Of a DNA stretch of 64,000 bases, positions 1 to 8,814 are shown piece after piece. The first letter of the stretch is position 1. Every line of letters starts with the position of its first letter. A model generated the notes under the pieces. The model saw only the letters and a list, made by a program, of their open reading frames with translations, did not search any database and had not been told where the DNA came from. The stretch is taken from contig OZ252050.1 of assembly GCA_965247975.1 (NCBI GenBank), positions 1,674,001 through 1,738,000 of the forward strand, in the 5' to 3' direction. Made by a program: the position numbers and the translations under genes. This DNA comes from Taishania sp965247975 (GTDB lineage Bacteria; Bacteroidota; Bacteroidia; Flavobacteriales_D; Crocinitomicaceae).

Positions 1-644
1 TTTTGAGCAATAAACATGATTTTCAAGGTGTGCACAAGAAATTCGTTTTGCTCACTGCTTGGCAAAGTATTCATGTGGTCTTCGTATTCGGTATAAAATT
101 GCTGTTCTTCATTCGTTGCCAAGTAGCCAGGATGCATAAAAGATTCCCGTCCCAAATAAATTTGATACACATCAATAAATTCAGTTGGAATAGTTTGCTG
201 GGTTTTTATTTTAAATCCAGTAACTTCATTTTTTCCGTTAACCTCAACATCACTAAAATTGATTTCTGAATTGATCGGAGCAATGATGGCATACACATGA
301 TCTTCCACGTATCTAAGGTTGGGAGCATCTTGAATGATAACATTTTTCTGATTCCCAATTGTTTCTTCGAGTCGCTTGTCAAATGTTCCGCGAAGTTCAT
401 TCTGGTATTTTAATTCATACAACGAATCGAGGACTTTATAACTTTCTGGTTTCACCACAGTTGGTTGACCAAAAAACAGGGATTTATAACGAACAGATGA
501 ATCGGCGTAGGCCTTTTGAATGTAATTTTCAATAATTTGTTGCCGTTCCTGTGTAACTTCTTTTTTCGTTACAGGCGGTTCATACTTTAATCCACAGGAA
601 GAAAGAAGCAAAAACAAAAAACCGAAAGATAGAAGTTTTGACAT
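1..644 (-). CDS. Putative lipoprotein of unknown function (3' end beyond window)
   Basis: The reading frame opens at an ATG at 644 and stays open to the left edge, giving about 214 visible residues with no stop. The N-terminus is a lipoprotein signal: a short hydrophobic stretch ending in the lipobox LLSSC with Cys near residue 17, so the protein is probably anchored in the outer or inner membrane. The rest is hydrophilic, rich in Glu, Tyr and Asn, and shows no motif I recognise. It is on the same strand as the PKD protein to its right, with its start 56 bp after that gene's stop, so co-transcription is possible. Function unknown. The coding call is firm because the frame is long and open and carries a clear lipobox. 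Confidence 0.75.
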   Translation of the reverse strand, partial: MSKLLSFGFLFLLLSSCGLKYEPPVTKKEVTQERQQIIENYIQKAYADSSVRYKSLFFGQPTVVKPESYKVLDSLYELKYQNELRGTFDKRLEETIGNQKNVIIQDAPNLRYVEDHVYAIIAPINSEINFSDVEVNGKNEVTGFKIKTQQTIPTEFIDVYQIYLGRESFMHPGYLATNEEQQFYTEYEDHMNTLPSSEQNEFLVHTLKIMFIAQ

Positions 645-699
645 AGGATGAAATGATACTCAAAACTAATCAAAAACTTCTAAGATTGGAAGAATTACA

Positions 700-2883
700 T
701 CAACGAATTAAATTCACGTAACCACGCATTTTTTCACGTTCGTTATCGGCAGACGTTTTGAATTCAATGATCCAAGTATAGGTTCCGTCTTGACATTGTT
801 CGCGTTGATTGCCATAACGGCCATTCCACCCAAATTCGCTGTTGTGCGACTCAAACACATTTTCACCCCAACGATTGTACACTTTGAAGCTATATGCAAA
901 AGGATCAAATCCAGCTGTGAAAACAGGTTTGAAATCGTTGTTCAATTGATCGTTATTCGGTGTGAACGTATTTGGAACATAAGCGAGTAAATTCGCTGTG
1001 TAACCGATCGTTAAGGAAAAAGTATCTGAACATCCGGCAGGATCGCTTGCAACAAGTGTTACGACATAATTGGCGTTGCCGTTATTGTCATAAACATGCG
1101 TTCCTTCAAATTGATTCGAAGAAGGAGAACCATCTCCATAATTCCAAATATAATTCGATGCATTCGCAGAGCCGTTTGAAAACACAACTGTTTGATTCGC
1201 ATTGTCTAATTGTGTAGTTGATGCAAAAAATTCAGCTATTGGAAGATTAATCAAACAAACAGAATTAGGAACCATTAATTGTGATATACATCCTTGGTCT
1301 GAGTTTGCCGTTAAAGTAACATCAAAACATCCAGCACTTGGATAAATGTGGTTTGGGTTTTGCTGAGTGGAATTGAATCCGTCACCCAAATTCCAGCCCC
1401 ATGCAGCAATTGAACCACTTGAAATAGTGGTGTTATTTGTGAAAAATACAGTATCACTTAAGCAACCAGATACATTAGAAAACGAAATATTTGGCATGGG
1501 TGATACAACAACGGCTTGCGTCAGTTGTTCGATACAACCCATATCACTTGTTACGGTCAAAGTAACATTGTAAGATCCAGCTGCTGAGAATGTATGAGAT
1601 GGATTCAACGCACTTGATGTAGCGCCATTGTCTGCGAAATCCCAATTCCAAACTAAAATGGAGCCTGCGGAAATGGAACTAGCATCAGTAAATGCAAATG
1701 GTGCATCCAAGCAATTTCCGTTAAAAGAAAAGTTCGGAGTAGGAATTGGTGCTAAGTCAACTTGCTGGACCACACTATCAACACAACCTTGAGCTGTCGC
1801 CACAACCAAAAGTACATCGTAGGTTCCAGCGCTTGAAAATAATTGTGTTGGATTTTCAATCAAGCTTGTATTGCCATTGTCAAAATCCCATCCAAATCCA
1901 ACAATCGCTCCGCCAGCAATGGTAGATGTATTGGTGAAATTTACAGTATTATTCACACACATCGCATCTTCAGAAAAAGATGCAGTTGGCTCTGGATTGA
2001 TATTTACCAAAGTAGTTGGACCATAACAATCATTGATTGGGTCATAAAAGGCTGCGTAATAAATTCCAAAAGGAACATTGGAAATGTTTGCAATGACATT
2101 ACCTGCGTTCGCAGTAGCACCACTGTGCCAAGATAAAACCGTTCCTGGAGGAGTATTGTTTGCTGTGATTGTGTTCAAGTCAAAACTCGGCAATAAATTA
2201 CAAACCGAAGTACTGCTCAATGTAGGGGCAATAGCAACGATGCAAGGCGGAATAGAAGGAATAATGGTCAGACAATCAATGGAATAATATCCGCCTGATC
2301 CAAGGTTTCCTGTATTATGAAAAACGTCTACTTGAACAGGCATTGTAGTTGCAGTTGCTACAAAAGTCGCTGTAACTGTTGTCCAAACATTTGCAACTAA
2401 ATTCAACGTTGGACTAACTGCGACAGCTATTCCGTTTACATATACTGTTACAACACCTGGATCATCAAATGGTGTACCACCAAAATTTGCGGCATTGAAG
2501 GTAACTTCGTAAGTCTGACCTATCACGAAACCAGATACACTTTGCTCGATCGCCTCATTTTCTAAATTTGGTATGCTGCTTAATCCAACCCAACTTCCTC
2601 CACAAGGAGAAGGTGATGCAGCAACCGTTGAGCTTCCAAAAAAGGAAGTAAATGTCATGTCAAGTACATCAACACTCACGAAAGATCCAAATGGTCCAGG
2701 GTTGATTCCTTCCACATTTGTCCAACCAGCGGGGGTCACTGAATTTCCACTGAAATTTGTGAAATCTCCATTGATAAGGTTTTGACTTTGAGCGTTAAAT
2801 GAAATGATGGTGCAAAAAAGAAGCACTGCAAGAGTTACTTTTAAAATTTTTGCTGAAATATATGATTGAATTGAGACTAACAT
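700..2883 (-). CDS. PKD-repeat exported protein with T9SS type B sorting domain
   Basis: A 727-residue exported protein. Residues 1-32 form a signal peptide ending near FNAQSQ. Next is a galactose-binding or CBM-like jelly-roll region (NGDFTNFSG ... GGSWVGLSS), then four PKD-type domains marked by repeated W(D/N)FxDNG or WNYGDG and AGxYxVxLxV motifs, spaced about 85 residues apart. The last 90 residues match the gliding-associated type B C-terminal domain: VPNTFTPNNDQLN, then VYNRWGENVFES, GWNG, and GTYTW with a final GYVNLIR. Such proteins are exported by the type IX secretion system and stay on the surface or are released. PKD repeats suggest adhesion or polymer binding; no catalytic module is visible. 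The pattern of Cys residues between the PKD units is typical of such Bacteroidota proteins. Confidence 0.9.
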   Translation of the reverse strand: MLVSIQSYISAKILKVTLAVLLFCTIISFNAQSQNLINGDFTNFSGNSVTPAGWTNVEGINPGPFGSFVSVDVLDMTFTSFFGSSTVAASPSPCGGSWVGLSSIPNLENEAIEQSVSGFVIGQTYEVTFNAANFGGTPFDDPGVVTVYVNGIAVAVSPTLNLVANVWTTVTATFVATATTMPVQVDVFHNTGNLGSGGYYSIDCLTIIPSIPPCIVAIAPTLSSTSVCNLLPSFDLNTITANNTPPGTVLSWHSGATANAGNVIANISNVPFGIYYAAFYDPINDCYGPTTLVNINPEPTASFSEDAMCVNNTVNFTNTSTIAGGAIVGFGWDFDNGNTSLIENPTQLFSSAGTYDVLLVVATAQGCVDSVVQQVDLAPIPTPNFSFNGNCLDAPFAFTDASSISAGSILVWNWDFADNGATSSALNPSHTFSAAGSYNVTLTVTSDMGCIEQLTQAVVVSPMPNISFSNVSGCLSDTVFFTNNTTISSGSIAAWGWNLGDGFNSTQQNPNHIYPSAGCFDVTLTANSDQGCISQLMVPNSVCLINLPIAEFFASTTQLDNANQTVVFSNGSANASNYIWNYGDGSPSSNQFEGTHVYDNNGNANYVVTLVASDPAGCSDTFSLTIGYTANLLAYVPNTFTPNNDQLNNDFKPVFTAGFDPFAYSFKVYNRWGENVFESHNSEFGWNGRYGNQREQCQDGTYTWIIEFKTSADNEREKMRGYVNLIR

Positions 2884-2947
2884 TTATGACTTATTGATGT
2901 TTCTTAATTGACGCATTTACATCATTAACAGTTGCCAGAAAAATCAG

Positions 2948-3493
2948 TTATTTTCGAATAATTTTAACAGTTCCGTCTAAATCAATTTTGATGATTTGTG
3001 AAGGTAAATTCATGGTTTCGTTAAGTCGCTCAAAAACAGTCCCATCCACATCCTTTTTTAAGGACTCATCAATTTCTGAAAAACATGTTGGATTTGGATG
3101 GTTAGAAATATTTGCCGAAGTACTTACTAGCGGTTTTTTCATTCCTCGAATGAGTTTTACACAAAGCGGATCTTGGGTAATTCGAATTCCAACACTTCCA
3201 TCTTCAGCAAGTACGCTCGAAGCCAAACCTTTTGCATTCGGATAAATAATTGTAAGCGGACTCGTTGCTAAATCAGCCAGATCATAGCATATTTCGTGAA
3301 ACTCTGGAACGTATTTTTCCAGCATTTGAAATCCATCTACTAGGACAATAAAACTTTTGTTTGCAGCCCGTTTTTTGAGCTCAATGATTCGTTTGCATGC
3401 CTCTTCATTCGTTGCATCGCATCCAATTCCCCAAATGGTATCTGTTGGATAAAGAATTACTTTACCGTCTTTAAGTTGTTCAATGATTTCCAT
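2948..3493 (-). CDS. tsaC: L-threonylcarbamoyladenylate synthase, short TsaC/Sua5 form
   Basis: This 181-residue protein has the YrdC/Sua5 fold signature: YPTDTIWGIGCDATNEEA near the N-terminus, followed by KKRAANKSFIVLV and, later, LVSTSANIS. The family condenses threonine, bicarbonate and ATP to threonylcarbamoyl-AMP, the donor for t6A37 on ANN-decoding tRNAs. The length fits the short TsaC type without the extra Sua5 C-terminal domain. The ATG start gives the expected N-terminus. It sits between the PKD protein and clpB with its own spacing, so no operon partner is evident. Confidence 0.9.
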   Translation of the reverse strand: MEIIEQLKDGKVILYPTDTIWGIGCDATNEEACKRIIELKKRAANKSFIVLVDGFQMLEKYVPEFHEICYDLADLATSPLTIIYPNAKGLASSVLAEDGSVGIRITQDPLCVKLIRGMKKPLVSTSANISNHPNPTCFSEIDESLKKDVDGTVFERLNETMNLPSQIIKIDLDGTVKIIRK

Positions 3494-3556
3494 GGGAACA
3501 AAGGTATTTCATAATTTGAAGATTTGATAATTGGAATCTTTAAATCTTTAAATCTT

Positions 3557-3578
3557 CACCGACGAAGTCAGCAGCGCA
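3557..3578. repeat. Dispersed repeat fragment (CGACGAAGTCAGCAGC core)
   Basis: Between tsaC and clpB the sequence ccgacgaagtcagcagcgc interrupts an AT-rich tandem repeat. Its reverse complement matches the GCTGCTGACTTCGTCGG part of the repeat family found at 8.1-8.6 kb and inside the gene at 10.2-11.4 kb. Confidence 0.5.
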
Positions 3579-3581
3579 GCT

Positions 3582-3626
3582 AAATCTTTGAATCTTCAAA
3601 TCTTTGAATCTTCAAATTTTTGAATC
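3582..3626. repeat. 16-bp tandem repeat, about 2.8 copies
   Basis: The unit aaatctttgaatcttc is present at 3582-3597 and 3598-3613, with a partial third copy (aaatttttgaatc) to 3626. Related ATCTTTAA units lie just before it at 3536-3556. It ends three bases before the clpB stop codon. No function is evident. Confidence 0.7.
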
Positions 3627-3628
3627 AG

Positions 3629-6247
3629 CTAAGCAGTCACTTCCTCTTCCAGTCTAATCGGTTTTCTAAACACCACTTTTCCATCAAAGACGTCCATCAC
3701 AATCGTTGAATCGGGTTCAATCCCACCAGCCAAAAGCGTTTTGGAAAGTTCGTTCATGACTTGTTTTTGAATGACACGTTTCACTGGTCGCGCACCAAAA
3801 AACGGATCATAACCTACGGTTGCAATGTAATCAAATGCTTCGTTAGTGATGTTGAGCAAAATATTTTTCTCTTTCAACAATTTCTTCAATGCTCCAAGTT
3901 GGATATCCACGATTTGGCGAATGTTTCCTTTTGTTAATGGGTGGAACATTAAAATTTCATCGATACGATTCAAAAACTCCGGACGTATGGTTTGTTTGAG
4001 CAAGTCCATCAATTCTGCTTTCGTTTTCTCAGCTGTTTTGAAGTAATCAGCTTCTTTTACGCCTTCAAATCGATCATGAATAATGTCCGAACCTAAATTC
4101 GAAGTCATGATGATAATGGTGTTTTTGAAGTTTACAGTTCTTCCTTTGTTGTCTGTTAAGCGGCCTTCATCGAGCACTTGCAAGAGGACATTAAAAACAT
4201 CAGGATGTGCTTTTTCAATTTCGTCTAAAAGCAAAATCGAGTAGGGGCGACGGCGAACGGCTTCCGTTAATTGTCCACCTTCATCATAACCAACATATCC
4301 TGGAGGTGCTCCAACTAATCGGGAAACCGAATGTTTTTCTTGGTATTCACTCATGTCGATGCGCGTCATGGCGTTTTCATCGTTGAATAAATAAGCAGCC
4401 AACGCTTTTGCTAATTCCGTTTTACCAACACCTGTTGTTCCCATGAAAATAAAGGAACCGATTGGTTTTCGAGCATCTTGCAAACCAGAACGTGAGCGAC
4501 GTACAGCATCTGAAAGAGCTTCAATGGCTTCTTCCTGACCAACAACCCGTTTTTTCAATTCGTCCTCCAATTTTAGCAATTTGCTTACTTCACTTTCGAG
4601 CATTTTGGAAACAGGGATTCCTGTCCATTTTGCCACAACTTCGGCAATTTGCTCAGCATCCACTTCGTCTTTCACCAAGTGCGAGTGTTTTTGAATTTCA
4701 GCTAATTTTATTTTTAATTCTTCCAACTGTTTTTCGGTGTCTTTGATTTTGCCGTAACGCAATTCCGCCACGAGTCCAAAATCTCCAGCACGTTCAGCTT
4801 GTTGCGCTTGATTTTCGAATTGCTCAATGTCTTCTTTGGCTTTTTGCAATTGATCCACAACATTTCGTTCCGATTGCCATTTCGCGTTGAATGAATCGCG
4901 TTGACTGTATAATTCAGCAAGGTCTTTTTCTAAACCTTCTAATTTTTTCCTGTCATTTTCACGTTTGATAGCTTCACGCTCGATTTCTAACTGCATGATT
5001 TTTCGTTCAATTTCATCCAATTCTTCTGGTTTAGAATTGATTTCCATGCGCAATTTTGAAGCTGCTTCATCGATGAGATCGATGGCTTTATCTGGCAAAT
5101 GACGGTCAGTGATGTAGCGTTGAGACAATTCCACGGACGCAATGATCGCTGCATCTTTGATCAAAACTTTGTGGTGATTTTCGTATTTTTCTTTGATTCC
5201 GCGCAAGATCGAAATCGCGTCTTCTGTACTTGGTTCATCGACTAAAACGGTTTGAAATCGACGTACAAGCGCTTTATCTTTTTCAAAATACTTTTGGTAT
5301 TCATTCAATGTTGTTGCACCAACTGCACGTAATTCGCCACGCGCCAAGGCAGGTTTTAGAATGTTTGCCGCATCCATCGCACCTTCGCCACCACCAGCGC
5401 CTACGAGTGTGTGAATTTCATCAATGAATAAAATGATTTCTCCTTCGGCATTGATTACTTCTTTCACCACCGCTTTCAATCGTTCTTCAAATTCTCCCTT
5501 GTATTTCGCACCGGCGATAAGCGCCCCCATGTCGAGGGAGTAAACCACTTTTGATTTCAAATTTTCAGGAACGTCGCCATCAATGATTCGATGTGCCAAT
5601 CCTTCGGCGATCGCGGTTTTACCAACACCCGGTTCACCGATGAGAATCGGGTTGTTTTTTGTTCTTCGGGTCAATATTTGCAAAACACGACGAATTTCTT
5701 CATCACGTCCAATAACAGGATCAAGTTTTCCTGCTTTGGCCAATTCATTCAAGTTTTTCGCATATTTTTCCAAGGATTTGTACGTTCCTTCTTGACCTGC
5801 TGAAGTCACTTTTTCGCCATTTCTAAGATCCATAATTGCGTTTTTAAGGGTTGATTTTGTTAGTTTATTGTCTTTTAGAAGTTGTCCAATTGAGTCTTTT
5901 GCATCAAGCAAGGCAAAGAAAAGCAATTCGATGGACACGTATTCGTCGCCAAAATTTTTCATTTCAGTAAGCGCTCCATTCAAAACGGAATTTGCATTAG
6001 CAGCTAGATAAGGATTTCCTCCAGAAACCTTTGGATAGGTTTTGAGAATGGCATCCAACGCACTTTCTACCGCTTGACGATTTACTTGTAATTTATCGAG
6101 CAGAAAAGGAATGACTTCTTGATCCACATTAAAAATTCCTTTGAGTATATGTCCGTTTTCAATGGCTTGATTCCCATTTTGAGTAGCCAATTGCTGCGCT
6201 TCGTTGAGCACTTCTTGCGATTTTTGGGTAAATTTATTAAAGTCCAT
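3629..6247 (-). CDS. clpB: ATP-dependent disaggregase ClpB
   Basis: A full-length 872-residue Hsp100 protein that resolubilises aggregated proteins together with DnaK. Order of domains: Clp N-domain (1-145), first AAA+ module with Walker A GEPGVGKT (204-211) and Walker B IILFIDEI (271-278), the long coiled-coil middle domain (about 400-525) that separates ClpB from ClpA/ClpC, and second AAA+ with GTTGVGKT (603-610) followed by the C-terminal D2 domain. Start ATG is unambiguous (MDFNKFTQKSQEVL is typical). The gene is transcribed alone; upstream lies a 275-bp gap with a strong inverted repeat. The clpS adaptor gene is elsewhere in the window, near 61.5 kb. Confidence 0.97.
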   Translation of the reverse strand: MDFNKFTQKSQEVLNEAQQLATQNGNQAIENGHILKGIFNVDQEVIPFLLDKLQVNRQAVESALDAILKTYPKVSGGNPYLAANANSVLNGALTEMKNFGDEYVSIELLFFALLDAKDSIGQLLKDNKLTKSTLKNAIMDLRNGEKVTSAGQEGTYKSLEKYAKNLNELAKAGKLDPVIGRDEEIRRVLQILTRRTKNNPILIGEPGVGKTAIAEGLAHRIIDGDVPENLKSKVVYSLDMGALIAGAKYKGEFEERLKAVVKEVINAEGEIILFIDEIHTLVGAGGGEGAMDAANILKPALARGELRAVGATTLNEYQKYFEKDKALVRRFQTVLVDEPSTEDAISILRGIKEKYENHHKVLIKDAAIIASVELSQRYITDRHLPDKAIDLIDEAASKLRMEINSKPEELDEIERKIMQLEIEREAIKRENDRKKLEGLEKDLAELYSQRDSFNAKWQSERNVVDQLQKAKEDIEQFENQAQQAERAGDFGLVAELRYGKIKDTEKQLEELKIKLAEIQKHSHLVKDEVDAEQIAEVVAKWTGIPVSKMLESEVSKLLKLEDELKKRVVGQEEAIEALSDAVRRSRSGLQDARKPIGSFIFMGTTGVGKTELAKALAAYLFNDENAMTRIDMSEYQEKHSVSRLVGAPPGYVGYDEGGQLTEAVRRRPYSILLLDEIEKAHPDVFNVLLQVLDEGRLTDNKGRTVNFKNTIIIMTSNLGSDIIHDRFEGVKEADYFKTAEKTKAELMDLLKQTIRPEFLNRIDEILMFHPLTKGNIRQIVDIQLGALKKLLKEKNILLNITNEAFDYIATVGYDPFFGARPVKRVIQKQVMNELSKTLLAGGIEPDSTIVMDVFDGKVVFRKPIRLEEEVTA

Positions 6248-6410
6248 TTTCGTATAATTTTACATGATTGATGTGTCAATTTATGAACCAATCGCGAAAT
6301 GGGCGTTGAAATCGGAAAAAATGACAGTAGCGAAGGATTTTAGCTGACTTTTTGACGTGAAAAGCACAATTTTGAGCCTAGGATGAAAATTTAAGCTTAC
6401 AGAAGTTACT

Positions 6411-6435
6411 TTACAGTAAAGTGTTTACTGTAAAC
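6411..6435. promoter_or_regulatory. 11-bp perfect inverted repeat upstream of clpB
   Basis: TTTACAGTAAA (6411-6421), spacer GTG, then TTTACTGTAAA (6425-6435) form a perfect inverted repeat, with further TTACAG and CTGTAAA half-sites close by (about 6398 and 6453). It lies about 165 bp upstream of the clpB start and about 90 bp past the stop of the Gre-like gene. There is no T-run next to it, so a protein-binding operator is more likely than a terminator. The binding factor is unknown. Confidence 0.45.
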
Positions 6436-6522
6436 TAAATCAGATTTAAGTTGCTGTAAATTAATTATTTAGCATGCTTCAAAAAATGAGCATTTTACAC
6501 CTTATTTTCAACCTTTACATTA

Positions 6523-6978
6523 CTAAGAAAGCGATAAAATCTTGAAATTTGTCCCATTCAACGCAATTTCATCGCCCACAGTTTTATCCAACAACAAACG
6601 TCCTAACGGTGCAGCAGTAGAAAGACAAAATACAGAACAAGTGGCGACCTTCAATTGACCAAAAGCGATTCCAAGAAGGAAATACCCACGTTCGGTTTCG
6701 ATCAACGCACCTGGTTGAATGCGATCACTGATTTTGGTTTCTGACAAAGCGTGAAACGTTTGTAAAAACTTGCTCAATTCTTCGATTTGTTTACCAAGTT
6801 TTTCTTGTTCCAATTGTGCCATAGCGCGCGAGGTTTCATGCTTGTCGCCAGCCGTACTTTTGGTGTCGTTGGCCATGGAATTGAGCAACTCATCAAGTTC
6901 TGCTTGAACACTCGCAATGCGCGATTCAATTTCAGTTTTCAATGTCGATAAGACCTTAGATTTTTGCATAAAGTGCAT
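6523..6978 (-). CDS. GreA/GreB-family transcription elongation-like factor
   Basis: A protein of 151 residues. Residues 5-80 are a charged helical hairpin (ESRIASVQAELDELLNS ... QLEQEKLGKQIEELSKFLQT), followed by a beta-rich C-terminal domain (GALIETERGYFLLGIAFG ... SPLGRLLLDKTVGDEI-like), as in Gre factors that bind the RNA polymerase secondary channel. Bacteroidota homologues are often misnamed 3-oxoacyl-ACP synthase. The acidic tip residues are less clear than in true GreA, so cleavage-stimulating activity is not assured. Two ATGs are possible (6978 or 6969); both lie upstream of the stop of the preceding glycosyltransferase gene at 6956, so the two genes overlap and are probably co-translated. 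Confidence 0.7.
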   Translation of the reverse strand: MHFMQKSKVLSTLKTEIESRIASVQAELDELLNSMANDTKSTAGDKHETSRAMAQLEQEKLGKQIEELSKFLQTFHALSETKISDRIQPGALIETERGYFLLGIAFGQLKVATCSVFCLSTAAPLGRLLLDKTVGDEIALNGTNFKILSLS

Positions 6979-8062
6979 GAAGTTTTGCTAAAATGGCTTC
7001 GTTTGAAAATTGCATAGCGTGGTTGCGAATTTTTTCCACATCAAATGTTGATTTTTGAATGGAAAGCATCATTTCTGCTAGTGAACTAGGATCATTTTTC
7101 GGAATGTTTCTACCTAAATCCTTTGACATATTTGTAGCGATGCCTACATTCGATGAAATAACAGGAACGCCACAACTCCAAGCTTCGGCAACGACGATAG
7201 AGAATGTTTCATACTCCGAATTGAGAATGAAAAAATCTGCATCTTGATAATAAGGAATCGTTTCGTCATGTGCCAAAGGACCAATAAACTCAATGCTTTT
7301 TGAACATGGAAATTGGTCTGAAAAGAATTTTAGTTGGTCGTAATTTCCATCCGAAACAATGGTCAAGCTTAGTTCGTTGTTTGTTTCGAACGCACGATTA
7401 AAACCTTCAATGATGCCTTTCACATTTTTTATTTCCGCTAAGTTTGAAATGTGCAAGAATCGTTTTTTTAAATCCTGAGTTTTGCTTTTCGGAATGAATA
7501 TATCCGTATTGACAGGATTACCAATGACCTCGCACTGTTGGATTTTTAATTTATGTTCTAAATCAGACTTGAGAAGTTCGGAAACTGTGATAAATTGATC
7601 TACCTTTTTGACCGTTCGACTCAAAATGGCCCGCTCCTTTCGACTAAAAACACGCTTCAGATCTTGCCGATACAAACTCGCATGCTCGGTAACAATCAAC
7701 GGACATTGGAAATATTTTTTCGCTCGAACAAACAAATAGCCTTTGGTTAAAAGCACGTGTGCATGAATCAAATCGACGTTTGAAATCATGCTTAAACCCT
7801 GTTCAAACGATTTTCGTTCACGGAAAAATTTGCTTAATTTATTGCTTGTATGCGGATAGTAAATTTGAATTTCTCGGTAATTCTGAGTTTTCACTTCATC
7901 CACTTCGATGGACTGCACATTGGCAGAACTGATATTTAGCACGCTTACTTGGTATTCCTTCGCTAGCAAATGCGCATGTTGTCGCACAAAATTTCCCAAA
8001 AACGGCTTTTCGTTGGTTGGAAACCAAGAGCTGAGTATAAGGATGTGTTTGGGTTGCGACAT
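6956..8062 (-). CDS. GT4-type glycosyltransferase
   Basis: A 368-residue GT-B fold glycosyltransferase. N-terminal acceptor domain begins HILILSSWFPTNEKPFLGNFVRQHAHLL, typical of GT4 enzymes. The C-terminal domain has the nucleotide-sugar site: YYQDADFFILNSEYETFSIVVAEAWSCGVPVI with the E-x7-E pattern. The likely role is transfer of a hexose to a lipid-linked glycan or surface polysaccharide. The ATG at 8062 (MSQPKHILIL) is preferred over an in-frame TTG two codons upstream. It overlaps the Gre-like gene. No other glycan genes flank it, so substrate is unknown. Confidence 0.85.
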   Translation of the reverse strand: MSQPKHILILSSWFPTNEKPFLGNFVRQHAHLLAKEYQVSVLNISSANVQSIEVDEVKTQNYREIQIYYPHTSNKLSKFFRERKSFEQGLSMISNVDLIHAHVLLTKGYLFVRAKKYFQCPLIVTEHASLYRQDLKRVFSRKERAILSRTVKKVDQFITVSELLKSDLEHKLKIQQCEVIGNPVNTDIFIPKSKTQDLKKRFLHISNLAEIKNVKGIIEGFNRAFETNNELSLTIVSDGNYDQLKFFSDQFPCSKSIEFIGPLAHDETIPYYQDADFFILNSEYETFSIVVAEAWSCGVPVISSNVGIATNMSKDLGRNIPKNDPSSLAEMMLSIQKSTFDVEKIRNHAMQFSNEAILAKLHALYAKI

Positions 8063-8138
8063 GTGCAAATTAAGCGATTTAAGTTGAAATGAGATTGTTT
8101 TTTAGGGAAGTTAAATCCAAATTGAAGTTGCAGAACCA

Positions 8139-8560
8139 GGATTAATTCCCAACATCAACTAGATAAGCGGCATTTAATTTTCCCGAATAGTCGGGATAAG
8201 CTATTTCTGCTGACGTGGTCGGGATTTCGTAATATCCCGAATTGCCGAATTCCTGAGTGCGCTAACAGAAATCGGATTAATTCCCAACATCAACTTGAGA
8301 AGAATCATTTAACTTTTCCGAAAAGTCGGGAAAAGCTATTTCTGCTGATGTGGTCGGTATTTGACTTCGTCGTTGCTGAGCGGTCGGGATATCCCGAATT
8401 GCAAAAATCTAATCGGAATAGAAAATAGCATTTCGGGATATCCCGAATTCCAAATTGCACTTTCAGAAACGCGATTAATTCCCAACATCAACTAGAGTAG
8501 TCGGCATTTGACTTCGTCGCTGCTGAGCGGTCAGGAAATCCCAATCGTGCCAGCAAAAAT
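8139..8560. repeat. Intergenic array of palindromic repeat units (3 copies)
   Basis: The 746-bp gap between the glycosyltransferase and the symporter holds three related units, each opening with gattaattcccaacatcaact (8140, 8275, 8473). The units contain a small palindrome such as CCCGAATAGTCGGGA or TCGGGATATCCCGA, then aagctatttctgctga and gtggtcgg, or the variant gacttcgtcg(c/t)tgctgagcgg. Spacings are 135 and 198 bp, with internal divergence and deletions. No convincing protein is encoded; a 72-codon frame at 8508-8726 begins in the repeat and looks spurious. The structure suggests a non-autonomous, hairpin-forming mobile repeat of REP/MITE type. Confidence 0.7.
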
Positions 8561-8814
8561 CAAGTTAAACGTTACTTTCCAAAAAATTAGTTATGAATTC
8601 AGGCTATCTTCGATTTTAAAAATATTGTTTTGGGCTAGCACCACCAAAATGCAGAATTGCTCAGTTTACGAGGCTCAGTTTTTTCTTTTTACACAGCACT
8701 TTGACCCATTGTGTTTAGGCAAATAAAAATGAATAAGTAAATGCAGAAAATTAATCGTGTTGTCTAACATTTAATTAACTTTCCATTTTTTTATTTTTAA
8801 TTCTACTTTTCTTT

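Noticed and set aside
3..269. Plus-strand 88-codon frame at the left edge
   Set aside because: It is antisense to the lipoprotein frame, which has a lipobox and 214 open codons.
8139..8560. Possible CRISPR array
   Set aside because: Units are irregular in length (135 and 198 bp), degenerate and palindromic, with no uniform spacers and no cas genes.
8508..8726. 72-codon open frame in the repeat array
   Set aside because: It starts within a palindromic repeat unit, has no protein-like features and the region is otherwise non-coding.
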